Source: Fluoribacter gormanii (lineage in GTDB: Bacteria > Pseudomonadota > Gammaproteobacteria > Legionellales > Legionellaceae). Taken from it: a stretch of 64,000 nt of DNA. The stretch spans positions 99,205 to 163,204 of the forward strand of contig NZ_FTNL01000005.1 in assembly GCF_900156395.1 (NCBI RefSeq), in the 5' to 3' direction. Shown here in pieces: positions 34,038 to 43,220 of the stretch. Under the pieces are notes generated by a model. It was given only the letters and a program-made list of their open reading frames with translations. It did no database searches and was not told where the DNA came from. Position numbers and translations under genes: made by a program. How positions within the stretch are numbered: the first letter of the stretch is position 1; every line of letters begins with the position of its first letter.

Positions 34038-35696
34038 ATGATCAAAGGTTCCGAGCTCTTAGTTGCAGCCCTTGAAAACGAGGGGGTAGAACACATTTTT
34101 GGTATTCCCGGCGAGGAAAATCTCGATGTTGTAGAAGCACTTCGTAACTCCTCCATCGAACTGGTACTCACCCGGCATGAGCAAGCAGCTGCATTTATGG
34201 CCGCGACTTATGGTCGATTAACCGGGAAACCCGGAGTTTGTATGACCACCCTTGGCCCCGGAGCACTAAATCTCACGACCGGCGCAGCTTATGCCCTTCT
34301 GGGGGCGATGCCGATGATCATGATTACAGGACAAAAAGGGGTTTTATCCTCGCATCAAGCGCGATTTCAGATGGTGAATACGATAGCTACCATGCAGCCC
34401 TTAACCAAAATGTCGCGTCAAATTATATCCCCTGCAATGATCCCAACCATTGTACGCGAAGCATTTCATCTTGCCCAAGAAGAAACACCGGGGCCGGTAC
34501 ATTTAGAACTCCCTGAGGACATTGCCGCAGAACGAATCAAAAAGGTTGCCCTCATCCCGCCACACCCTATTGAATATCCCGTAGCAAGCGAAGCAGCCCT
34601 TAATCGCGCCGCAGAAATGATTATTCAAGCCAAGCGACCACTCGTGATGCTCGGTGCGGCCGCTTCACGTCCCAGAGCGACGAATGCGCTTGCGCAATTT
34701 ATTTTGCGGACCAAACTTCCTTATTTCACCACACAGATGGGAAAAGGGACTGTTTCAGGAGCCACAGAGCTTTATATGGGGACAGCCGCACTTTCAGAAC
34801 GGGATTATGTTCATGAAGCAATAGAACAGGCGGACCTCATTATTACCATAGGCCATAGTACCGTAGAAAAACCTCCTTTTATCATGGGAACCAGCCATCT
34901 TAAGGTCATTCATGTTGGATACCAATCGGCTACCGTGGAACAAATTTATTTTCCTCAAGCAGAAGTTATTGGTGATATGGGGCCCTCTTTAAATTTGCTC
35001 GCAGACAAACTTGAAGGAAAGCTTCCTCATGCGAATGCGCTTTTGCATTTACGCGAAGGTATTTTGAACAAAATTACTGCGCGAGCTACTGAAGATCGCT
35101 TTACTCCACAACGTATGGTCTATGACGTACGGCAAGTCATGCCGCATGATGGAATTCTCGCATTGGATAATGGAATGTATAAAATCTGGTTTGCCCGCAA
35201 TTATCGGACACAAATGGCAAATACCATTCTTCTTGATAATGCACTAGCGACTATGGGCGCTGGGCTTCCATCAGCAATTATGGCCTCACTTTTATATCCT
35301 AAGCGTCGCGTCATGGCTGTATGCGGTGATGGGGGATTTATGATGAACAGCCAAGAGTTAGAAACCGCAGTCAGGTTAAAGTTAAACCTAGTGGTCCTGA
35401 TTATTGAAGATCATGCATTTGGAATGATTCGTTGGAAACAGGCGGTAGATCATTTTCCTGATTTCGGCATGACCTTCACGAATCCTGACTTAATCAAATA
35501 TGCTGAGTCCTATGGAGCACATGGGACCCGAGTTGAAAAAATTGAAGACTTTCAGTCCATTCTCGAGAATGCATTCACTGCAGGAGGAGTACAGCTTGTT
35601 ATTTTCCCAATCGATTATTCAGAAAATAAACGTGTCCTTGTCGATGAATTACAACAACGTCTATCGCCAGCACCAGCGAAAAAGGGAGCATCATGA
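34038..35696 (+). CDS. Acetolactate synthase, catabolic/large-subunit type
   Basis: 552 residues from the ATG at 34038 (GAGGG 5 bases upstream); a GTG 18 codons earlier lacks a binding site. This thiamine-diphosphate enzyme condenses two pyruvates to acetolactate. The N-terminal domain has the catalytic Glu in LTRHEQAAAFMAATYGRLTG; the C-terminal domain has the GDGGFMMN cofactor motif, and the metal-site segment reads IEDHAFGMIRWKQ, close to the LNDNAYGMIKWKQ of AlsS-type enzymes with the second Asn replaced. No regulatory small subunit is adjacent, as in AlsS types. It overlaps the aldehyde dehydrogenase gene by 4 bases, so the two probably share a pathway. Confidence 0.85.
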   Translation: MIKGSELLVAALENEGVEHIFGIPGEENLDVVEALRNSSIELVLTRHEQAAAFMAATYGRLTGKPGVCMTTLGPGALNLTTGAAYALLGAMPMIMITGQKGVLSSHQARFQMVNTIATMQPLTKMSRQIISPAMIPTIVREAFHLAQEETPGPVHLELPEDIAAERIKKVALIPPHPIEYPVASEAALNRAAEMIIQAKRPLVMLGAAASRPRATNALAQFILRTKLPYFTTQMGKGTVSGATELYMGTAALSERDYVHEAIEQADLIITIGHSTVEKPPFIMGTSHLKVIHVGYQSATVEQIYFPQAEVIGDMGPSLNLLADKLEGKLPHANALLHLREGILNKITARATEDRFTPQRMVYDVRQVMPHDGILALDNGMYKIWFARNYRTQMANTILLDNALATMGAGLPSAIMASLLYPKRRVMAVCGDGGFMMNSQELETAVRLKLNLVVLIIEDHAFGMIRWKQAVDHFPDFGMTFTNPDLIKYAESYGAHGTRVEKIEDFQSILENAFTAGGVQLVIFPIDYSENKRVLVDELQQRLSPAPAKKGAS

Positions 35697-37081
35697 AAAA
35701 AACACTACACGTGGTACAAGCATTTGACCGGGCATTGATCAAAGAAATTCCCGTAGATGATGAGCAAGCACTGAGCACAAAGCTTAAGATCGCAGCATCA
35801 ACATTAGAACATCGCAACGGTTGGCTTAAACCTTATGAACGCATGGCCATCTTGAAACACGCAGCTCAATTATTAGCAGCTGAGCAGGAACGCTTTGCCA
35901 GGCTCATTGCGCAAGAAGGAGGGAAACCGTTTACTGACGCTGTAATTGAAGTGACACGCGCCATAGATGGGTTAAACGATGCCGCAGAAGAGTTGCGGCA
36001 TTTCGCAGGCAAAGAAATTCCTATGGGCCTTACCCCTGCAAGTGATCATCGCTGGGCGTTCACAATTAAAGAACCGATTGGCGTCGTAGCAGCTATTTCA
36101 GCATTTAATCATCCTTTAAATCTTATTGTGCATCAAATCGCTCCAGCAATCGCGGTGGGATGCCCGGTAATTATTAAGCCGGCTACTACAACACCCTTAT
36201 GTTGTTTAGAACTCATCCAATTACTACGAAAAGCAGGCCTTCCAGAAGCATGGTGTCAAACCTTTATCACCGAGGATAATTCCCTGGCTGAGCAACTTGC
36301 TACCGATGAACGGATTGCTTTCTTAAGCTTTATTGGCTCGGCCAAAGTCGGTTGGAGTTTACGAAGCAAACTTTCCCCAGGAACTCGTTGTGCCTTAGAG
36401 CATGGCGGTGCAGCGCCGGTAATTGTAGATCGCAGCGCCAACATCCAGAAAACCACCCAGTCTCTTGTCAAAGGTGGGTATTACCATGCCGGACAAGTAT
36501 GTGTTTCTGTACAACGCATTTTTGTGCATAAAGACATTATCACGCCATTTATGGATGAATTCGTGAAACGGGTCACATCATTGCGCGTAGGGGATCCGCT
36601 CTTAAAAGAAACAGAGGTGGGGCCATTAATTCTCCCACGTGAAACAGAACGCGTCATGTCGTGGATCGATGAAGCAGTGGATAAAGGCGCCCAACTATTT
36701 GGTGGAGGCAGGCTCTCTACAACAACCCTACTTCCAGCCGTCTTACTCAATCCACCTGTTGATGCTAAAGTGTCCCAATTGGAAATTTTTGGCCCGGTAA
36801 CCTGTGTTTATGAATATGAACAACTTGATGAAGCAATTCGTATTGCGAACTCACTACCCGTTGCCTTTCAAGCCAGCGTATTTTCTGAGGATATAGAACC
36901 GGCATTAAAAGCAGCAGAATGCCTTGAAGCCTCCACAGTACTGATTAATGATCATACCGCATTTCGCACCGATTGGATGCCGTTTGCAGGATTAAAGCAA
37001 TCGGGTTACGGTATCGGAGGAATACCATGGACGATGCACGATATGTCCAAGGAAAAAATGATTGTTTTGAAAAAGAACTGA
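35693..37081 (+). CDS. NAD(P)-dependent aldehyde dehydrogenase
   Basis: 462 residues, start overlapping the acetolactate synthase stop as ATGA. Family residues are in place: AFNHPLN with the oxyanion Asn (about 137), KPATTTP for cofactor binding, the Glu in LEHGGAAPVIV (about 240), the catalytic Cys in GQVCVSVQR (about 270), and EIFGPVTCVYEY. It is slightly short at the N-terminus compared with 480-500-residue members. The substrate cannot be read from the sequence; the pairing with a pyruvate-condensing enzyme suggests a linked aldehyde or acetoin-type route. A possible terminator hairpin follows at 37105. Confidence 0.85.
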   Translation: MKKTLHVVQAFDRALIKEIPVDDEQALSTKLKIAASTLEHRNGWLKPYERMAILKHAAQLLAAEQERFARLIAQEGGKPFTDAVIEVTRAIDGLNDAAEELRHFAGKEIPMGLTPASDHRWAFTIKEPIGVVAAISAFNHPLNLIVHQIAPAIAVGCPVIIKPATTTPLCCLELIQLLRKAGLPEAWCQTFITEDNSLAEQLATDERIAFLSFIGSAKVGWSLRSKLSPGTRCALEHGGAAPVIVDRSANIQKTTQSLVKGGYYHAGQVCVSVQRIFVHKDIITPFMDEFVKRVTSLRVGDPLLKETEVGPLILPRETERVMSWIDEAVDKGAQLFGGGRLSTTTLLPAVLLNPPVDAKVSQLEIFGPVTCVYEYEQLDEAIRIANSLPVAFQASVFSEDIEPALKAAECLEASTVLINDHTAFRTDWMPFAGLKQSGYGIGGIPWTMHDMSKEKMIVLKKN

Positions 37082-37104
37082 ATATGCGTTACAGCTAACT
37101 TAAT

Positions 37105-37154
37105 AAGAAAATCTATACCTTGTTGGCCCGGACGGCGAGGAGAGATTTCTTTTA
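37105..37154 (+). terminator. Candidate terminator after the aldehyde dehydrogenase gene
   Basis: AAGAAAATCT pairs with AGATTTCTT, with inner CCT/AGG pairing and a GC-rich loop, ending in TTTT. The stem is imperfect and the loop is long. Confidence 0.35.
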
Positions 37155-37219
37155 GTTTGCTAAGCCAACTAAAGGGTTTAAGCAAACCAAATATTAGATT
37201 CTAAAGCAGTACAGCAAGT

Positions 37220-37645
37220 TCATGCAAAACCTATTACCAAGGCACCGATGAAAATTAAAAGTCCTCCAATGATGACTGAAAAATTCACATGAACTTGATT
37301 AAATAAAAACCAGGTAAAAATGATAGTAAATAGAGGATAGGTTAATTCGACGATACCTGCGATTGTAGCGTTTTTAAGGTTAATGGAGGTGGCGATAAAA
37401 TAACTGGCGATGAGTACAATTGCAATTTCGGCAATAGTTAACAAAAGTAAACCAGAATCCGTTGTTAGTACTTCAATGTCTCTTTTCATCGTAGTAAAAA
37501 AAGAAATACCGGAAAACAATATAGCGCCAATTATCATTTCTAATGCCAATAGGGTAATCGGTGAAATACTATTTAGTATTTTTTCAGCTAAAGCATAATT
37601 AAATCCCCATAAGATGGCGGCAAGGATAGCAAAAGTGAACCACAT
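37220..37645 (-). CDS. Small EamA/DMT-type membrane protein
   Basis: 141 residues, almost entirely hydrophobic, with about five transmembrane helices. It starts with the EamA-like WFTFAILAAILWGFNYALAEKIL and ends with a helix GGLLIFIGALVIGF typical of the drug/metabolite transporter superfamily. It is one repeat of the usual ten-helix protein, so it would act as a dimer, as in half-size DMT transporters. GGAG lies 6 bases before the ATG. It is convergent with the aldehyde dehydrogenase gene. Substrate unknown. Confidence 0.8.
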   Translation of the reverse strand: MWFTFAILAAILWGFNYALAEKILNSISPITLLALEMIIGAILFSGISFFTTMKRDIEVLTTDSGLLLLTIAEIAIVLIASYFIATSINLKNATIAGIVELTYPLFTIIFTWFLFNQVHVNFSVIIGGLLIFIGALVIGFA

Positions 37646-37966
37646 GATTTACTCCATGAAAAACGATTTTCTTTTTTGATTTGTTTTTATTTGAACAAGA
37701 ACGAATCTTTAAAGCAGAACTGGAACTCAAAACCGAGTGTCTATTATAGCAACAAATAGATAAATAATCAATCACTTGTTGCATGAACAACATATCGAGA
37801 AACCTTATAAGTCCGCAGAACCTTTGAACGATTTATTCCGGATTCTCTTTTTGTTGCACTACATTGAATAAAAAATACCTGACATATTCCTGTCTAAATG
37901 TTCGAGCATACTCTATATTAGAAACTGTATTTATCACTCAAGTGTGATATCGCAAAGAGAAGAAAA
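37646..37966. other. Divergent intergenic region
   Basis: About 320 AT-rich bases between the divergent EamA-type and HAD phosphatase genes. No gene, repeat or clear promoter pair is supported; both promoters should lie here. Confidence 0.4.
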
Positions 37967-38611
37967 ATGATCCACAGAAAATTGAATTTAATCTTTGATT
38001 TTGATGGTACATTAGCCGATAGTTTCCACATTGCCATTGAGAAATTGACGCTATTAGCTAATGAACTTAATTTGCGCAAAATAGAACCCTCCGAATTAGA
38101 AATACTAAGAAATCTCACATCAAAAGAACTCATCCATTATTTAAAAATTCCATTTTTTAAACTTCCTCACCTAATGCATCGAGCAAGAGAGCATATGAAA
38201 AATGAAATTTCTACCTTATCCATATTTATCGATCTGCCTGAAGTACTTACTGAATTGAAGCATTTAGATTGCACCATGGGAATAGTAACCTCGAATTCAT
38301 TAGTAAATGTTTCAACCTGGCTTGAGCAACATCAAATGCAGAATATATTTAATTTTATTCACGCAGAATCGAGCTATTTTGGTAAAGGATACTTATTAAA
38401 AAAAGCAATTAAATCATACGCAATGAAATTGGATGATACTTTTTACATTGGAGATGAAACCAGAGATATTGAAGCGGCTAAAAAATGTCATATTCAATCT
38501 ATTGCTGTCACCTGGGGCTTTAATTCAGAATCATTACTGACTCGTTATAATCCAACCCATATTGCAAGAAATCCGCAAAATATATTAACTATTGTGAACG
38601 ATCTATTTTAA
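37967..38611 (+). CDS. HAD-superfamily phosphatase, phosphoglycolate-phosphatase-like
   Basis: 214 residues. The nucleophile motif is FDFDGTLADS (Asp11 and Asp13), motif II is in GIVTSNS, motif III Lys lies near GKGYLLKKAI, and motif IV is YIGDETRDIEAAKK. An alpha-helical cap (about 20-85) makes it a C1-cap member like phosphoglycolate phosphatase. It is probably a soluble enzyme acting on small phosphorylated metabolites; the substrate is unknown. Flanked by 320 bases upstream and a convergent F-box gene downstream. Confidence 0.85.
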   Translation: MIHRKLNLIFDFDGTLADSFHIAIEKLTLLANELNLRKIEPSELEILRNLTSKELIHYLKIPFFKLPHLMHRAREHMKNEISTLSIFIDLPEVLTELKHLDCTMGIVTSNSLVNVSTWLEQHQMQNIFNFIHAESSYFGKGYLLKKAIKSYAMKLDDTFYIGDETRDIEAAKKCHIQSIAVTWGFNSESLLTRYNPTHIARNPQNILTIVNDLF

Positions 38612-38761
38612 TTGTTCCGATTGAAAAATATCTTCAAATCATAATATGAATAGTAATGCTGATTAGAAAGACGAACACCAACGTAAAAAATAGGGTAATA
38701 GCCTGAAGATAAGTGCTTGATAATGTAATCCTTCGCTTATAACAGAGCTCGACTCATATCG

Positions 38762-39709
38762 CTAACTCCTAAATGTAGCTGAAAGTAATGGTATTTTTAT
38801 GTCATCTTGCAGATTTTTTATTTCTAACAAAGCTGCAGAAAATTGTTGGGCAATAACATGCTCAGGACACAGGCTCACACAATATTGAACTTTTTTATAC
38901 CAGGATGAATTTTTAAATTCTTGGCTTTCTACAAGAAATGATTCAATAATTTGATACAATTGACTATTTCCTGGACCAGAAAATATGGATACTAGGGTAC
39001 TGATTCCATATTCGCGCGCTATAGCTCTTTGAATTTCATCCAACCTTTTCTGACAATAAAATAGTTTTGCTAACGGCTGAGTTAAGGAATTCACTTCACT
39101 CTCTAGCTGCTTTAACTCACGCACCTGCGCAGGGCGTCTTCGAGCCTCTTTGGAGTACCTCTCAACGTTTTCCAGCAAACTGTTTAGCATTCCGTTAAAA
39201 TTATCAACTGAAATTACCGTTGGCTTGTCACGTGCAACTTCATTAAGAAACAATTCTGCAGCAACTATTACTAATTGTCGCCACTCCTTGCTCACCTTAG
39301 ATAAGGAATTCCAATCCCGAATGGGAAGAAATGTAAGCAGTTCACATTTTACTTCTGCAGGTACTAGATGAATAAAAGGAGTAATTTTTGTCAGAATTTC
39401 TGGAATAAGAGAATCCTCAAAACTATTGTTTTGAATCAATTTAATACTTAAGAAAGGATCTTTAGCAATTACAGCAAGTACCATATCTCGCAAGCTTTGG
39501 ATAGAGAATTTTTGTGATTTGCCTTCTGTTGCCTCTGATGCTGATGCATCTATCGTATCTGTTGTATCGATCTCTTTGTTATTTTGTGTATCCTGATAAA
39601 CACCATGCATTTTGTTTAGCCATTCAGTCAAGAATGGAAAAAGTGTACAACATTTCATAAAAACACAACACTCTGTTTCTATACCCTTTTGTCTCAGTGC
39701 ATGTCCCAA
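38762..39709 (-). CDS. F-box protein, candidate effector
   Basis: 315 residues. An F-box lies at about 116-150 (VPAEVKCELLTFLPIRDW, then SLSKVSKEWRQL), with the Val-Pro start and Ser-x-Val-x-x-x-Trp ending typical of Skp1-binding motifs. A Cys-rich start (two CC pairs within residues 14-21) and an acidic Thr/Ser-rich stretch precede it; coiled-coil-like helices follow (about 165-240). No secretion signal is visible. Several Met codons could be the start; none has a strong ribosome binding site, so the N-terminus is unsure. It is divergent from the F-box/GTPase-like gene, with a 180-207-base gap. Confidence 0.75.
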   Translation of the reverse strand: MGHALRQKGIETECCVFMKCCTLFPFLTEWLNKMHGVYQDTQNNKEIDTTDTIDASASEATEGKSQKFSIQSLRDMVLAVIAKDPFLSIKLIQNNSFEDSLIPEILTKITPFIHLVPAEVKCELLTFLPIRDWNSLSKVSKEWRQLVIVAAELFLNEVARDKPTVISVDNFNGMLNSLLENVERYSKEARRRPAQVRELKQLESEVNSLTQPLAKLFYCQKRLDEIQRAIAREYGISTLVSIFSGPGNSQLYQIIESFLVESQEFKNSSWYKKVQYCVSLCPEHVIAQQFSAALLEIKNLQDDIKIPLLSATFRS

Positions 39710-39916
39710 GGAACCATAACTCGAGTTCCACTGCGCATCACCCAGGCTTGTCCCTCTTCATCATATATTCACTGCTAAGATGCTTATTAGTTATATTTCA
39801 AAGCCACAAATGTGGCACACGATTGTTTTCCTTTGACCTAAATGTTAGATTATTGTCCTAAAAAGATGCATTACATTGTGACTCACAATTAATTGATTAG
39901 GTGTTTAGAAAAAAAC

Positions 39917-41215
39917 ATGACCCCTCGTATTATATACTTTCAGGAACAAATGAATCTTATTCATGCAGTCTATTTTCTATTAGAAGAATCCTATAACTAC
40001 TTAAGCAGTTTCAATCCACAAGACTCAGATAAGCACAATGAAGTGAGTCAATTATTAAAAATCAAACAGGTACTGGAAGAACGAACAGAACTTGTAAACA
40101 ATTTACAAGGGATGATAAAGGAGCTAAAACAACAAAAAGATAACAAATCGGCTTTTAATTCCCTGAGTACTGAAATAGGGATACGAGTAGAAAAACTACT
40201 TATTGACCTCATTGATCTGAGCTGCCCTGTTACATCCCAAACGGCCCTTAAGAAGCAATATAGTACGCTTCTGGCGAAAACCTTTAGCTCGCTACAGTCT
40301 CAAAATAAATCGTTGTTGACCCAGTTTACTTCAACTCTTACTGGCTCTCCCGCGATTAAACAATTTAAAGTGGGATTAAAACAATACATTGCCGAATTGA
40401 CGGTGGCAATTCAACAAAAACAAAAAGTCATCGAACGCGAATTACCGCAAGAAATGCAAAATGAATTAATTACTATTAGGGCAGGTAGTTTTAGTAGATT
40501 ACCCCGAGAAATTACAGCCTGCATTACTTCTTTTCTAAAACCAAATGATCTATGTAGACTCTCAGAAACAGGACAGTTTTTTAGAAAAATTACCGAGACC
40601 CCAAGAGCCAATTGGAAAATTTCTTTTGAAAAGAATGTAACAACAATTATGGTTAATCTGATTGGTGATACAGATATTGGCATTAGAAGCCTAATCTGTC
40701 GACTTGCCGAAAACAAATTCATTGATTCGAATAGGACACAGATCGAGAAAAGTCATGTTCAGAATGATAAGTGCTATGGAACATTGTTGTTGCGTTATGA
40801 AAGCCCTTTAATTCAAGGACGCGATTATCCAGTGACTCATAATGCGACGCCTTATTATGGAAAACAATATATGGGAGACAAAGTTCATCTCTTGTGCTTT
40901 GATATCAGTTCTCGTGAGAGTTTTAATAATTTAAAATTCTGGTATCACGATGTTTTTCGATATAACGAACATAATCCTCAATTCAGGTTCTTATTTGTAG
41001 GCTTGAAAGGCGACACTGATTCCGAGCGACAAGTAAGCAAGCAAGAGGCAAAGGAACTTGCAGCAAGTTTTCATACAGTTTATGTTGAAACATCCGCGAA
41101 AGAAGGGATTGGGATTAAGCAATTAAATTCTCAAATTATCGAAACTTACGCGGAAATTCATAGGTCCATGTTCGTAAAGCAAAAAGAACAATCCCACTAT
41201 TTTATAAAGCCTTAA
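39917..41215 (+). CDS. F-box protein fused to a degenerate Rab/Ras-like GTPase domain, candidate effector
   Basis: 432 residues from the ATG at 39917 (a TTG at 39893 would add eight). The first 185 residues are helical and coiled-coil-like. About 190-232 is an F-box (FSRLPREITACITSFLKPND). About 242-425 aligns with Rab/Ras proteins: VNLIGDTDIGIRSL in place of the P-loop, FDISSRESFNNLKFWYHDVFRY, a VGLKGD guanine motif and an ETSAKEG motif. The P-loop Lys-Ser is replaced (G-I-R-S), the DTAGQ motif is not evident, and Asn of NKxD is Leu, so nucleotide binding is doubtful. It may mimic a Rab to recruit or sequester host partners for ubiquitination; this role is inference. Confidence 0.75.
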   Translation: MTPRIIYFQEQMNLIHAVYFLLEESYNYLSSFNPQDSDKHNEVSQLLKIKQVLEERTELVNNLQGMIKELKQQKDNKSAFNSLSTEIGIRVEKLLIDLIDLSCPVTSQTALKKQYSTLLAKTFSSLQSQNKSLLTQFTSTLTGSPAIKQFKVGLKQYIAELTVAIQQKQKVIERELPQEMQNELITIRAGSFSRLPREITACITSFLKPNDLCRLSETGQFFRKITETPRANWKISFEKNVTTIMVNLIGDTDIGIRSLICRLAENKFIDSNRTQIEKSHVQNDKCYGTLLLRYESPLIQGRDYPVTHNATPYYGKQYMGDKVHLLCFDISSRESFNNLKFWYHDVFRYNEHNPQFRFLFVGLKGDTDSERQVSKQEAKELAASFHTVYVETSAKEGIGIKQLNSQIIETYAEIHRSMFVKQKEQSHYFIKP

Positions 41216-41362
41216 ATTAATCAGAAGGTTTTATAGACAGCCGAAGTCGTGTTGGAGCTTAAGAACTGAGAAATCATCTCATTTTTGAATTATTTATTTT
41301 AGATATTTGTATCTAACCAATCAAATGGTATATATTTTACTCATTATAGACAATTAAATTCC

Positions 41363-42166
41363 ATGGTTGTTTCTATGAAAAACTCTGAACTGCTGGAAAT
41401 AGCACACGAGGCATGTGCATATGCAAGGAAACATATAAAACAAGGCGAGACAACGCCTCGGATTAAGTTTTATAAGAAGAATACCACTTTATTTGATAAA
41501 GATTTAACTGCAATAAGAAAAGACGACCTAAAAATAAAATACAAAAATCGTTATGAAGAACGCAAAGCAGCTGGACATAAAGAAAGCTCCATTTTCCATA
41601 ATTTAGAGTATCTGGATAGGTTAGCACTTACAAATGAAGTTGCTGATCTGCGGGAACAAGCTGACACCTTATGGAACGATTTTTGTACGCATAAAGGCAT
41701 CAACAAAAACTCTGAACGCGGTCAGTCAATTAGAAGACACGCATTAGAACTCTGTGTGTTAGAGAAAAAAATAGGCAATTGCGGCGAATTTGCCACACTG
41801 GCCTTTCACTATATTCAAAAAAAATATCCCGAGCGACTGGAAGAAATGAATCTTATTGTTCTTGGGGTCAATGGTGACAAACATGTTGTTGTCAGTTTGG
41901 GGCGTGATGAGGATAGGGTGATATGTGATCCCACCTTGGATCTTGTTTTTGAATTAGAGAAGGAACCTCAAAAATTACATAGCTTTGGTCAATTTCATGG
42001 CAAGAACTATTATTATCCATACTCCCCTGAGTTTGACACGCTCAATAAATTAGCCACATACACCCCAGAAGGAACGCTTACTCCGGAAGAAATAGAAGCA
42101 TTAAGCCAATTCAAATTAGAAGAACAAAGCCACGTTGATTCACCATCTACTCGAACTGGGAATTGA
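41363..42166 (+). CDS. Transglutaminase/papain-fold cysteine protease candidate
   Basis: 267 residues, no signal peptide. The pattern GNCGEFATLAFHYI (Cys140), GDKHVVVSLG (His174) and VICDPTLD (Asp189) has the order and spacing of a Cys-His-Asp triad in transglutaminase-like peptidases, as seen in several bacterial type III and IV effectors. The N-terminal 100 residues are Lys-rich and helical; the end is acidic. There are two possible starts, 41363 and 41375, neither with a strong ribosome binding site. Located in a run of candidate effectors. Enzyme class (protease, amidase or transferase) cannot be told. Confidence 0.6.
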   Translation: MVVSMKNSELLEIAHEACAYARKHIKQGETTPRIKFYKKNTTLFDKDLTAIRKDDLKIKYKNRYEERKAAGHKESSIFHNLEYLDRLALTNEVADLREQADTLWNDFCTHKGINKNSERGQSIRRHALELCVLEKKIGNCGEFATLAFHYIQKKYPERLEEMNLIVLGVNGDKHVVVSLGRDEDRVICDPTLDLVFELEKEPQKLHSFGQFHGKNYYYPYSPEFDTLNKLATYTPEGTLTPEEIEALSQFKLEEQSHVDSPSTRTGN

Positions 42167-42290
42167 AGAGAGTCATGTAACCTGGTTGCTTGCAACCAGA
42201 AATATTGTTCTTCACTCATCCCGGCTACAAATAACTGTCGTTTTTAGTCACAAGAATAAGCTGCAAGCAGCAAGACTACACCATGTGACG

Positions 42291-42941
42291 TTAAATACAA
42301 CATGCAGAGTTGCCCATTTGGTGCTCATCAAGCACAGACTCCACATTAGGATAGTTATTTAAAAATTTTATACCTGTTTCAAGTTCTTGTAGTTGTTTAT
42401 CTCCTATAAACCGCGCATCGACATAAACACTATAAGCAGCCGCTGCAAAAACGAGTACCGACAAAATGGTCATCCCGACCCCTAAAAGAGCGAGGCTCAA
42501 GGGGCCTGTAGCTATAGAAGCCCCAAATAAAACAACCCCCAGAGCACCTACAGAGGTGACAATCGAATTGGAGAACAAGTTACACCCGGAAAAGCACTTT
42601 TGTAATTTCTTATATTCTTCAATCTCATCTTTTAATTGCGAAAATTTATTGCTTAATGTGTTTGAACATTGAACCGAACTAAAGTGAGGGTTAGATATTG
42701 CTTCTTGCATCGCCTGCTCAATAAGCAAATACATTGAATCAATCTGTTTGGCCTCTGTAATTGCTTTTAATTGCGCAAGACTTGCCGTCATGCGTAAGAG
42801 ATGCTTCTTCAAGTTCAATAAAGCTTGATATCTAGTTGGCTCCCAATTCAAAATTTCTCTATCTGAAAGTTTTTCCTGAATTGTTCTTTCAAGGGGTGTT
42901 GGAAAAAAACGTGGCAAATATATTTTGGAATATATAAACAT
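42291..42941 (-). CDS. Membrane-hairpin protein of unknown function, candidate effector
   Basis: 216 residues. A helical, partly coiled-coil region (about 45-115) is followed by a Cys-containing segment and two adjacent transmembrane helices (about 125-147 and 149-172), then a short soluble tail ending SACCI. This layout resembles Legionella effectors that insert in host membranes. The C-terminal Cys pair might be lipid-modified in a host, but it is not a standard CaaX box. No ribosome binding site is obvious, and convergent transcription with the protease-like gene leaves 124 bases between them. Confidence 0.55.
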   Translation of the reverse strand: MFIYSKIYLPRFFPTPLERTIQEKLSDREILNWEPTRYQALLNLKKHLLRMTASLAQLKAITEAKQIDSMYLLIEQAMQEAISNPHFSSVQCSNTLSNKFSQLKDEIEEYKKLQKCFSGCNLFSNSIVTSVGALGVVLFGASIATGPLSLALLGVGMTILSVLVFAAAAYSVYVDARFIGDKQLQELETGIKFLNNYPNVESVLDEHQMGNSACCI

Positions 42942-43220
42942 AGCATATTAGGATGATTAACATTTAGGCATTATAAAAATTTAATCCATTTTTTCAAGCA
43001 TCTACTTATATTTTTTTACTCAAGCATCCAAGTGATTGACCAGTACGCTTTCATTACAAACATATTCAATGTATTTTTGACTCATCACGCTCACAATAAA
43101 AACAATTCTCAAATATATGCTTTACTGAGCCCCCCTATTGCGTCAATAACCCTCTTAATAAAATCTTAAGGTTTGCTCAATACAATATAAATTCCAATTA
43201 TTAATCAAAATGTAAATAAT
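42942..43220. other. Divergent AT-rich intergenic region
   Basis: About 280 bases between two divergent genes, very AT-rich. Nothing beyond expected promoters can be supported. Confidence 0.35.

Noticed and set aside
37220..37645. EamA-type gene considered a truncated pseudogene
   Set aside because: It has a good ribosome binding site, complete helices at both ends and a natural stop, so it fits a half-size DMT transporter rather than a broken full-size gene.
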